Of a stretch of DNA of 64,000 nucleotides, positions 25,601 through 37,460 are shown piece by piece. Below the pieces are notes generated by a model that saw only the letters and a program-made list of their open reading frames with translations, did not search any database and was not told the origin of the DNA. Positions within the stretch are counted from its first letter, which is position 1, and each line of letters opens with the position of its first letter. Source of the stretch: Onchocerca lupi (Eukaryota; Nematoda; Chromadorea; Rhabditida; Onchocercidae). Position numbers and translations under genes: made by a program. Location: positions 62,001 to 126,000 of the forward strand of contig JAOVVO010000101.1 in assembly GCA_028564675.1 (NCBI GenBank), in the 5' to 3' direction.

Positions 25601-28600
25601 ATAAGTTGCTTCTAACAAATTATTCATATTATTTCCAGTACGATCAGAAAGTACTTGGAAACTGAATCTGTTAAAAGTGGTGCCAGTAACATGAAGGACA
25701 TGCTTGAAATGATGATTAGTTCCTCTTTTCTGAAGAAGTTAACAATTGAAACAGCAGTATTACGATAACAGTGACATATAAAAATTTCGGGAAAAAAAAT
25801 TTTTGCAATTATAAATTATAGAAAGACAGATTTTTTCATTTGAAAGGAAATTAAAAGTCGAAAAGCCAAGAAACTTTTTAAACTTACCTGAAATGCTTGC
25901 TCAAATCCAATTTCAAGTGCATGTTTTGGATGGTTAACAATCTGATATTCACTGGTTATGGTACCTTTCAAATCTAACATTCCTTGACGAATAATTGAAG
26001 TATCTAATTTCCCGTTAAAATCAGGTCCAGAATATTCCAATTTACCTTCATACTTTGGTGTTTCTGGATTTATTAAGGCTAAAAGACAAATTTCAGTTTC
26101 TTAGTGTTTCTCTTCAATTTTTTTTATTCTTTAGAATTCAAATTGCGACATGCGAAATGGATTTTTACGAATGACACTTCAGAATTCACTATGTTGAAAT
26201 TAATTTTGAGAAATTCCAAGCAAGATAAAATAATGCTACTTTGTATTGTAAAATATATAATAATCATCGATAATTTTTAAGTGAATACCTTTACGGAACA
26301 TTTCAAAAACAATAACTTTGTAACAGATTTAGGAAATGAAATAGTTTAAAAAGTCTCACTTTTCAATATGATAGGTTTGCTGAAGACTTTATCCAAGTGA
26401 AAATCAAGCATTGCATAAGGTTTTGAAATGCTATATTGCAATTCTGCTGCAACTTCTGCTGCCGTAACACTTTCAGCAACACTTTTCGCGTTTAACTTAT
26501 ACGAATTTCGTTCTCCTGCTTCAGTTGCCTTAATTTTTTTTTTAAATGAAAATCTCATTTAATTTAAAAAAATTATATTATATGTACCATTAACAGTTTC
26601 ATTAAAAAACAAACAAGCAAGGAATCTTCACCTTCAACATGCCATCAAGAATGTAAGATTTATCATCCACAACAAGTTTAAGATTAGTCGCATAATCTTG
26701 CAATTGACTTAGTTGTTGTAAATTACCATCCAATATTATTGTTTTGAATGGCGCAATAATACCAAATTTAAGCTTTTTTCGTGGAATTGAAATTTCAAAA
26801 TCAACTTCCATTTTTCGATTTATTTCCGATCCTGGTGTATCCATACTTATTAACAATTTTTGTTCACCTCTCTAAAATCACATTCTCATAGTTATGTGAA
26901 TAACGAGAAAATCCCTCTTTTACCGCAATTCTGGAATCCGATTCTAAAATAAGAACTTTGTTGATCGGTAAAATGAGAAAGTTTTACATAAATATTGCTG
27001 TTCATTTAAATGTTCAAAATAAAGAAACTTACGGTACTGGCTCTTTCAACAAGAAATTGATAACTGTTCAAGCCACGATCAACTTTTTCTACTTTAATAT
27101 TTCCTTCCATTATCGGCAAATTAGCGTGAAACTGGAAAAGCTCACAAATGTAATTCAAAATTGGAATAAAAACTTTTTCAGCAATAATATATTTCAAATA
27201 TTTTTTTTTCTAAAAATTATTCTATGAAAGGAATTACATCGACACAAGCTTGAATTCCAAGAATTTTGGTCAGAGTATCACCGGAACAATAGTGTTTTTT
27301 TGCAATTTCATGGATATGTCGTCCAATAGTGAATGGTTGGTGATGATTACTTTCAATCTTTATGATATCAGTACTGAAAAAATGGTGCTTTTTAGTATTT
27401 TATTCATTTCATTTACTTAATTTTTAGAGAATTTCAATTTTGTATTAGAAATTTTTATGAAAATAAACAAATATTTTCAAAAAGTTCACAAATCCTCTAT
27501 AGAGCATATCAGAATGAGATGATCGCTTCCGACGATCAAAGCGATGTCGAACAAATTGTGATAATTCAATTTCGACAATGGCAATTATCATAATGATCAA
27601 TGCAACATTTACCGTATCTTCGCAAGCAGAAGATGCTGATGTGGAACATCAATCTTCAGTGATAATTTCCTTCCTTCAGTCATTTCCATACTCTGTACGA
27701 CACTTGTTGCAGCGTGTAAACTTGACGCTTTCATAGCACCAGAGGCTACGTGACCTGCACGTAAAAGTATTACGCCTCCTCTTGCAATCGATACTGACGG
27801 ATGTAATTCAAGCTAAAATGGAAGTTTACGGAAACAAAAAAAGAAAAAAAACAGAGCAAAAATGGTAGCAAAATAACTTTTAATTAAAATATCAAAAGTG
27901 AATCCAACATTTTTTGAAATTTATTTGGCATAAATTACAAAAGTATCACTTACCTGGCTATTTGCATCACCTTTTCGTTGCAACAAATTTACAAGATTCA
28001 GTCTCAATTTACCGTCTATTTTAGCAGCAACTGATATGTTCACAAGGAATTGAAGCGATAATCCACTTAATGTCGGCAGTGTTTGCGACAATTCAAACGG
28101 AAGCATATAATATGAAAGCTGCAAATAATCGTGCATGTAAAGATAAAAATCTCGTTAATAATTTTAAATGTTCGAATTCGATGATTTATGTGACAAGAAC
28201 TAAGTCCAACAGAGAATTTGCTGAGAGAATTTGCTTGAGATTAAGATCAATGTTAAATAACATCGATTAAGATAAAGTAATTAATAGGATTATCCGATAA
28301 GAAAAATTAATGTACCATGCAAAAGAACTTCATCCTCATTAACAATATCAGTGCATAAAGTTTAAGCAATGAAAAAAAAAATTAGAAGCCTAATAGGAAG
28401 CTGTAAATGATTGATCTAAATCGTGTGCTTATCCGACTTTCGAGTAATTTTAAAACTTTATTCGAAAGATCTAAAGTTGAATAAAAGAGCAAAACAACTT
28501 CTATCCTTCACCTTTTTTGTTTTCTCCTGCATCAACTTTGTCAACACTTTATCAAGTTCAATACTTTCCTTCACTTCATCCAGAAATTGTTGATGATCTC

Positions 28601-31600
28601 TTTGAAAGCCACAATATTGCAAATCATCTCCAAACATCTGCATATTATGAAATAAAGATATGAGACGACATTATACAATTAATTACCTGCTTGTAGCTAA
28701 AGGTATACGGTAGAAAACAGTATCCTGAGTAAACTTATGGAAATTGCAATTGTCAAATTACCCTCATGTAAAAGCTTGCTCTCATTTGATTTTCAATGCC
28801 AATATTCCTTCTCCTATAAAGTTCCTTCAAGTGATTCAATTTAGGATATCGTGACTGAAATCTCTTTTCTCGGAAAACGTGTCCATTAGGATTGCTAATG
28901 TAACCATCAGGACCGAATAATTCCTCTTCTGCTTCCTCCATATTTTCCGTTCGTACGCCAATTTCCAAAATGTTGATACTGCAAAAGATGGTACCGTTAA
29001 GCTTAGAATAATTCCAAGCGCGTTAAGTTTTCAATTTCGATATGCAAAAATATAAAAAAGGTAAGAAAAGAATCAAAATAATGTCAAGAAAGATCAAAAA
29101 TGAACTAAAGATTTGATGAGTTTGTGAATGAGCATCAATCATAATCACATCATACTCATTTCTTTCACGCTTATCTAATCTAAATTTTGATCATTTCCTT
29201 CTGCTAAATGTGCATGCAATATTTTCGGTGACTATTTGTGCATTATCCTTTCTTCGATGGAATTTATCATCCATTAGCTTTTTTATTTTGGCTTCTTTCC
29301 TTTTTTTTCTTTTTTTCAATTAGTAAAGTTGTTAATTTCCGTACCTTTTCCCGAAAAGATGGATAGTAAAATTGAACGCTACTTCACGTGGTATGTATCC
29401 GTTTGGTACGAGTAACATGGATGTATCCATGTGGCCACCATAGTTATTCTAAAATATTTGAGACGAATAACAGTAATTAAATGAGCTAATAAATTAAACA
29501 AAACTATTTTGATAGTATAATTTGGGATTGATTGCTTCAAATTATCCGATATTTCTTGATAATGCTTTTTGGAGCAAAATGAATTTCTCACTTTTAACAA
29601 AATTTAATTTTACGAACAACCTAATCAACGAATAAATGACCAACATAAATAATTAGATGATCAGCTTCATAAGTCCTTCAAGAGATTAAAATTCAATTAT
29701 ATTCTGCATCCGATTGCCAAAAATTGCATATAGTTTCAGAAATTACAGATAATTTTATAATTCCAGAAATTGCATATAATTTTAAAATAATTTTTTATTT
29801 TAGCAAGAAAAAAAGAAAACTCCTAACTAATGCTTAAAAGCATTTTTTTCTTAATTTCTCCAAGATTTTATAAAAATTAAAACAACAGGAAAAAAAGATG
29901 GTCAAATTTAAGTGAAAATTATTACTTCTCTGTCAAAGTATCCCAATTCATAAAAGCCTGAGAAGCGATTTGAATCCAAATTAAAACGTTGTGGGATATG
30001 AAATCTCTTAAGAAGATGTTGTAAATTACGTGATCCTGGATTTGTTGATCGTTGTTTAGTATTTAAATATGACCAAACATACGATCCAACTATAAAATAA
30101 ATTTACATAAGATTCGATTATTCGTGATTTATGATTGTTATGTCAATGCGGTATGGCAAAGATTAACGATATTGGAATGAGACATTAATATCTGCACAGA
30201 TTTAATTAATCAATTAATTAATTTTTTTAAATAGATTGCTAACATTTTGACAGTATTGCGTATATGTAGATGTAGATATATATATATATATTTCAAAGTT
30301 ATGAAATGAAAAAATTGTATTCAAATTTATTAAACCTTGATTGATAGTTTCATTGTGCAATTGATCCACAATAATTTGCAATATTTCATCGTTAGCACAT
30401 TCCATTAATTGTCGAAATGATTTTATTCTTACTTCTGCATTTTCCTGGAAATAATCAAATATTCTGAAATTGCTATATGGAAAGAATATTAATAAGGTCT
30501 TTATGAGTAGTACAATAGGAGATAAATAGGATTTAAGAAAAAGTACTGCTATTTTAGCTCATGAAAATTTTATTTTGAAGTTGAAGTTTTTGCTTGCTGC
30601 CGTAAATACCGGTTTTTTCAACTTTTCATCCAGAATAATGAATTAAAAATAATGAATGTTTCAAAGGGAATATAAGGCATTGCATGTTTTCGTTTTTATT
30701 CATTCTTACTAATTTGATGTATGAGACAAGCGAAAGCATCAAAAAATTATTAAACGACAAAAAATAAAACTTTTTCATCGCGGAATAATTCAGTGATTTT
30801 GCTATTTCGTTGATGATTGCAAGGTTTCCTACGCAAAGCATCGATTGCAGCAATTTTTACAACTTTTGGAATTCGATCATTTGCTATACAATCTATTAGA
30901 GATGATAATGAATGCTCTTCGTGACCGATATTTCCAATCGATTTCAAAATTATCACCGTTTCCTGAAAATAGTTATATTTTTTGCCAAAAAAATATATTT
31001 ATATCACTATCATTGATAATATTATTTTTAATTCAACTTGATTGATAATATTATCTTTAATTCACTTTGATTTCTTCAAATTGGTGTACAACTTGACAGC
31101 CGGGTGGTAGTTTGGACAAAATACTACGTATGATACGTTGCACTGTTGGCTCCATTCCACAAGTGGGATGAGCAATACAGTAGGATTGTACCAATGAAGA
31201 AACAGCCAGTAAACCTAGAAAAAAGGAATCATTTTTTTGAAAATTAATTAGATCTTTGTTTTTATTATTTTGCTTATTTTATTTTATGCTTGAAAATTTT
31301 ATTCAACTTTGAATTCAAATTTTGATTTTGAAATTTTTGAATATCATGGCTGATATTGATATCAGTAAATTTGAAATGATCATTGTTTTACCCTGAAGTG
31401 GAACTCTTTCGATAAATGCAGCAACAGAATCCATGGTACCCTTTTTTGGATTTGGTAACAAAGCTAACGAAGAATAGACTGATTCTGATGCAGCTCCTGA
31501 ATTAATCAAGTTGCCAAGTTGTAAGAGACATGCGTGTGAAGCACAAGCTGCCAAAGCATCGATGAAAGCATCACATTGTAAAATGGCGATCGATGATATC

Positions 31601-34600
31601 TCTGTCTCCGATAATCCCCGAAGATTATGCACCAGATCAGCGAAGTGAGATGCTGCCTGACAATATATCACTCTTTACGGTATAAAGTGAAATAATATTA
31701 AACACACATGTAGAAATGTCGCAGTGATGGAAAGTTATTTTCCGGATAGCATACATACTTACATCCGGATCAACACGATCATCCGGTTGACATAATTTAT
31801 CGATAATTTGGCTAGTAAATTGAGGTGAGCTTTTCGGATGTAAGTGATCATTGATATGATCGAAAACGATCGATAAGCGTTCATTGAATGATTCTTGTGG
31901 TGCTGCAGCAGCAATCCCAATAGCTCTCAATGTTTGCTCAACATGCAACGTTCCAAGATTACCCTCGCCAAACGGTGAAGCAACACGGTAATCTTCGGTA
32001 CAAGTTACCTATAAATTAGAATAAATTGTACTTAACATTTAAACAATTATATCAAAACATTCAGTCATTTTTAAACTAGTTGATTTTATCAACTGTACTG
32101 ATAATGCTCATCATTATTATGTTACAAATGTGAATGAATAAATTGTCGATATTAACAGAATTAACAGATACTAAATAAAAAGATGATAAGAGTGATGCTA
32201 ACTATAAGATTCGAATCATTTCAATGTTAAATATAAACTGAGTTATTCAAATGAAATTGAATTAATGAATGTAACAACACTCTCTAAAGCGTAATCAAAT
32301 ATCACTAGAATGTCAAGCCATCACTTTCTTATCAATTGATATTGATCTGATACGAAGAATGTGCTCATAAAGATACTAAGTTATGAAGCATTATGTTATA
32401 AGTTTCTCGTTTATAACAATAATGCAATTCACCTGTTGTAAATTATAATTGGTAATTTGACGCTCACAAGTCTGTTTGGTTTCCATCATTGGTACTGTTT
32501 GTATTTTCTAAATGTCAAATTTGCATTTTAAAAAAGAAAGAAAACCATACTTGTCATTTTATTATTTTTCAAATATGTAAATGGATGCTTCCATCATTTT
32601 CAATCTTCAATTTCTCGAATTTACTGTACTGATCACATAAAATGAACTCTGTAAATTCTGTTTGAAATATCAATTAAAGATCACTTCCTTATCAGTCACC
32701 CATCATTCAATCGCTAATTTAAATAATTTGAAATGACTTATATCCAGCATATTCTGACTATGAAACGAACCGATTCTAATCTGTATGGAACAGCTCGAAC
32801 TCCAGCAATATCATGCTCACGATAGCATGCATTTAATTGTTTGGTTGTCTTCAAGTTCAACATTTCATTTGATTTTCGTTTCTCAATGGTCACCGGACAG
32901 TCACCATAGATATCTGTCTCTCTTGCTCCTTCTAATTGGACCGATCATAATTAATACTTGTAATTACAGAATTTCAGACTGGCTTGTTAATATCGAAAGT
33001 CAGTTTAATAATAAAATATTATTGAAAATCATATTCGACTACGCTCTTAAGCCATTATCTGAGACACATTGTAAGAATATTGAATTTTTATAATTTAAAA
33101 AAAAGTGAAATCCAGAGGTTAAACAAAAAAGACAATTTTAACATTTTTATTTCAAAAACATGCAAACAGCAATGGTCGCATTCAAAATCTAAATAAAAAT
33201 GAAAGAAATTAAATGGAAAACAAAAAGAATGAAATAGAAACAAAGGAAACTAAACTTTAGAGAAATATTAAAACTTTAGAGAATTATTAAATATTTCTTT
33301 AGAGAAATATTAAACTCACCAAGTTTAGTCTGAAATGCAGATAAAATAGCACGTTTGATGTTCACAGCCCACGTAGGATCATCATCATGCGGACAAACTG
33401 CTTTCACCTCTCCATCATCAAATGCAAACCGAAGTGGTGACCTTTCCAGGATGTAACTCCACTCATTTCCCACATCCATTCCTCTTAGCGATGTCCTCGT
33501 CAACTGCATAATGTACATTTAATACTTCAAAATAATCAAATATTTAATAAAATGTTCGAAGTCACTTTCTTCCAACTTTGACTTGCACGTTTTACTAATC
33601 AAAAAGTGGCATAAATCACATATGAAATGATTGGGATGAACTTCAGAACAGTATGTCTTTTCCTTAAAAATTGGCTGAAAGTAAATAGAATATTTCATGT
33701 GTGAGGTAATGCAGAAATAATTATTACATAATGTTGACGTGACTGGAAGATTGCTTGTTGTACGATGAATTGATCTTAAGCTTAGAAAAAAAAATTGTCA
33801 CGTAAATATAAAAAGACATGAGGTGATGATCCATGCCGAAAGTATTAGATTTTTGTGAAAGTTGAATTGATTATGCAACTTCTCGTCATTTGTAAAGTGA
33901 AAATAAATAAGTTAAGAAAAAATTAATGGTCAGAAATGCAAAAGTTAGCATTGTTTGGTTTTGTTTGGTTTTGGATGTGATTGAAATTGGCAAGCAGCTG
34001 AAGTGTTAAGGATTACTTTGAGCGAAAATTCGCAAGATGAATGAACCGATATATGCGCTTGCGCATTTTGTATCACATCCGTATCACGTTCTTGTCCCAT
34101 TTTCAGAATAGTTCGCGATGTTACATCAAACACATAACTGCGACCTACATCGTATTTCACATCCGATGATACACCTGAGATTAGGGAAGTTTCAGAATAG
34201 GGCAGATGAATTTTTAGTAATTAAAAATTGGTAAAATAGTCTGTGCAATGGAGAAAGTATTTAACTATAACAAAATTTGCTTCCCTTTAACTGAATGTTA
34301 TACAAGTTATTATTATACTGGAACAATTATTTATATGTTGAAACATTTTTATTTCCACTTTTAAATGAATTTATATTCTCTCTGTCTTATTTATAAATTT
34401 TGCATAGAAATATCAAATTTTAGATGAGAAAAATTATTTAATTTTCTTGAATTTGGATGAAATTTTTGCATTAAATTCATTTCCCATGTTATCTTCTTGT
34501 AATCCAATTAGTAAATCACTTAGATTATTAAATTACGAATGCTGAATTTGGATGATCTAAGCAAAAAAATATAATGAAGATAATCTCTTAGCCGGATTCA

Positions 34601-35838
34601 AATCCGATAATGAATTATACTTGATTAATTAAGAACTGCTAATAACTCACTTATTTTTAACATTGCAAGAAGTTTAAAATTCAAAATTACTTCCATGCCA
34701 TTACTATAATAATTTTCACATATTTTCATAGAACATCTTTTCCATACTTATAATATTAGCAGAGAGATAACGTTTTCCCTTTTATTACGATTATTTAAAT
34801 TTGTTAAAATTTTTCTTGCTTTTTATTATGTACAAGTAGTCAGAGTTCTAATTTAGAATCTAATAGCAAATTTGTTTACACAATTTATACTTTTTGACGG
34901 CAAGTAAAAGCCATCGTTTTACTTTATCAATTTTTGATGTACGATGAATAATATATGATAGAATGATGATATGATAAAATATGTTCGCTCCTTATCACCC
35001 ACTATCACTTTGATAGCAGTCAGTTCTCACTAAAAGTCATCGAAAATGTTTAAAAATAACGAACTAAAAATTTTCACCTTTACGGATTAGTTTTGTTTTC
35101 ACTTTTTTTTCTTTTTCTTATTTTTTTTTTTTTTTTTTTTCGTTTGAAGTACATCTCAAATACAGGGCTTTTTAAAGATCAAAACTGAAATTTAGATCGT
35201 AACAGAAATATCCATTAATTTTTTCTATTTTTTCTCAGCAGTTTTACTTACTGTTTCAATTGTCTTTACTTACTGTTTCAATTGTCAATGAATTATTCAG
35301 AAACATTAACTGTAAACAAGGAAATATCATTCATAATTGGAAACTGAGAAAAATCAGCAATTTCAAATTTTCAGCACAAATTTATACTTGTAATTCAGGT
35401 GTACGTAAAACATTAAATTGTCACAACGAAGAAAATAGAAATACCTGTGCATGCTATGGCGCAAACATCTTCTGAAGTACCATCATATGCCACTGAAATG
35501 ATATGACAGTTCAACAACAATTATTTCAAACATTATCTTATTTAATAATCACCATGGTTGAAATTTTATTTTCACTTATAGAAAACTTTTTTCACGAAAA
35601 CGTTACTTGTCCCTAATTTTTGATTAAGAAAAAAGTTTTTAATTAAAAAAAGTATTCAACAAGTGTTTCCTCCGTAAAAGTTGCAACAAAAATTATAATT
35701 CCAATAGTTGCAATAATGATGTTTACAAATAATATTATAATAATTTCATTCAACAATGTTTTACAAGAAGAATTTATGAACAAAGTCACCTGTCCAAGTG
35801 ATAATAGCTTGAAGAGGAAGCAACCATTCAAGGTGCAT
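10688..35838 (-). CDS. Apolipophorin-like large lipid transfer protein precursor (Vitellogenin_N, VWD, vWA-like)
   Basis: Predicted secreted lipoprotein scaffold that carries lipid in body fluid. About 61 exons give roughly 3,100 residues, near insect apolipophorin II/I and twice a vitellogenin. Exons 1-30 chain in exact phase: 35838-35790, 35492-35445, 34174-34017, 33503-33320, 32931-32771, 32507-32433, 32008-31763, 31656-31392, 31214-31066, 30962-30771, 30444-30336, 30089-29926, 29448-29345, 28978-28762, 28637-28512, 28118-27954, 27812-27613, 27373-27238, 27131-27033, 26871-26632, 26528-26360, 26078-25888, 25729-25529, 25351-25211, 25119-24943, 24789-24692, 24571-24433, 24367-24212, 23793-23654, 23355-23196. 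The last three are 11797-11734, 11338-11214 and 10864-10688; those between are seen but less exactly bounded. A hydrophobic leader (MHLEWLLPLQAIITW) precedes the lipid-transfer domain (DVKYDVGRSYVF; ETDIYGDCPV; helical repeats to residue 600). REKR ends at residue 674. VWD (FITFDGRVFAFH; GLLGRNDNEP) lies at about 14600-13815, then a Cys-rich C8-like part, a vWA-like fold (DVVFVVEE; VRFGWVGFGGEG) and a CNCQC/CRPC tail. An in-frame stop lies just upstream of the ATG. Confidence 0.88.
28861..28872 (-). other. Furin-type cleavage site REKR in the apolipophorin-like precursor
   Basis: The codons for Arg-Glu-Lys-Arg (residues 671-674 of the modelled chain) fit the R-x-K/R-R proprotein convertase consensus. 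They sit in a hydrophilic stretch (GHVFREKRFQSRY) at the end of the lipid-transfer module. Insect apolipophorins are cut by furin at about this distance from the N-terminus, separating apoLp-II from apoLp-I. Confidence 0.6.
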
Positions 35839-36870
35839 CACTGTTTGTTAACTGTCTGGAAGAGCAGTGATAATGACTGAGCTCCTTTAACCATCATTTG
35901 ATAATATTTTAGTATCACTAGTAGCTGTTCAATGTTACTGGGAACCATTATTGAAATATTTCAATGATCAACTGACAATGATAATAAAAATATGCTACAT
36001 TATTTTCGAATTTCTTCTAGAACGATGAAAATCGGACAGGATCATACAGATGGAGGATAGATTTTCAAAAAGTCAGAAATATTTTCAAGCAAAGAATAAC
36101 TGATTGAAAAAATTTGCAATTAAATATTCAGTTGGAAAACAAATTTTGAAAATAACTTACAATATACTAAATTAAATTTCATTTAACACTTCACTTCACC
36201 ATATCTTATAACTTACAAATTATAGCTTACTGATTGATGTTAAATGTACGAATCATATAAGTATGGACGTGTAAAATGAAAAATGTAAAACGTGTGTAAT
36301 TCCAACATATAAATTCGTTTCTTGTATTCAAAATATTTTTAAAAACAAGCATACTTCATCTATCGAATTCTCTTCCATATTTTATGTCCTATCTTTCAAT
36401 GCCAAATTATTTCACTTTTCAACGTTTAAATGACTTCAGAATCCTTCTGCGCCAAACATACGCTATAGATATATGGACAGAACAAGGATTTATCTATAAT
36501 GTACATTTCTGTTTATGAAATTAATGCGCTGGGATTCAATTTTTTCATGACAATTTCATGAGAAGTTGCGTAGCGCAATTGTGCTTGAAATAAACCAAAG
36601 TTATGAAAATGCCGTGGGAAGTGATATGAAGGAGGGAGGGTGGATTTTACATCATCTTCCTTTGTAATATGTTTTTAGTAAGAGGGTGATTGGAATATTG
36701 CTGGCTTGATTATACTCTTTAAAGGTATTGCGTGAAATATTTGTGATCTTTGGGGATAATACGGAGGACACGTATGACTTTTGTGATAGATATTTGCTAA
36801 ATTAGATAAGAGGTGTTGTTATAATATGACAGATATTAATTAATGTATTATTCAAAATTTACAGTTGAAA
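35839..36870. promoter_or_regulatory. Divergent promoter region with TGATAA (GATA) sites
   Basis: About 1.03 kb between the divergent apolipophorin-like and xrn-1 starts. Three TGATAA hexamers lie within 150 bp of the apolipophorin ATG (35868-35873, 35899-35904, 35979-35984). In C. elegans, vitellogenin genes are driven in the gut by GATA factors through this hexamer. The sequence is AT-rich, so some matches are expected by chance. Near xrn-1, TTTACAG at 36858-36864 is followed by TTGAAA and the ATG, which fits a spliced-leader trans-splice acceptor. Confidence 0.4.
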
Positions 36871-37428
36871 ATGGGTGTTCCAAAGTTTTATCGATGGATT
36901 AGCGAGCGTTATCCATGCTTAAGTGAAGTGATTCGGGATGAACAGGTTGGTTTTCATGTGCGCATTATTTAATAGATTATCGAATAAAAATTCACTTCGA
37001 GGATACTGTTCGTATCTTTTTTCGGAAACTCCCAACAAACTTCGAAAATAGTTCTGAATACTGATTGTCTAGACAAGCAGGTCGGAATTATGGCTTCTCG
37101 ATAATCAGTTGAATAAAGTAATATGTAATAACTTTTGGTCTTAACAGTTAAATCACTTACTTTTCTAGACATGCTCCCAAAAATTCCACGCATCAGACTA
37201 TGAAGCCACTAATATTTACTGTCAAGCTGGTAGTTTGGTGCACGGAATTTTTGAGAGCTTATGAATTAACTAATCTTTGTTATTGCTGTAGTGTAATTAG
37301 AAGTATGGGATATAAGCTTATTACCATGATATTTTAAATATTTATTTTTAAGCAGACTGCTGAATAACAGTTTTGCAAAATCAAAGAAACCTTGGATAAT
37401 TTTTGAGTAGTTCCAGATTCCGGAATTT

Positions 37429-37460
<32 letters not shown>

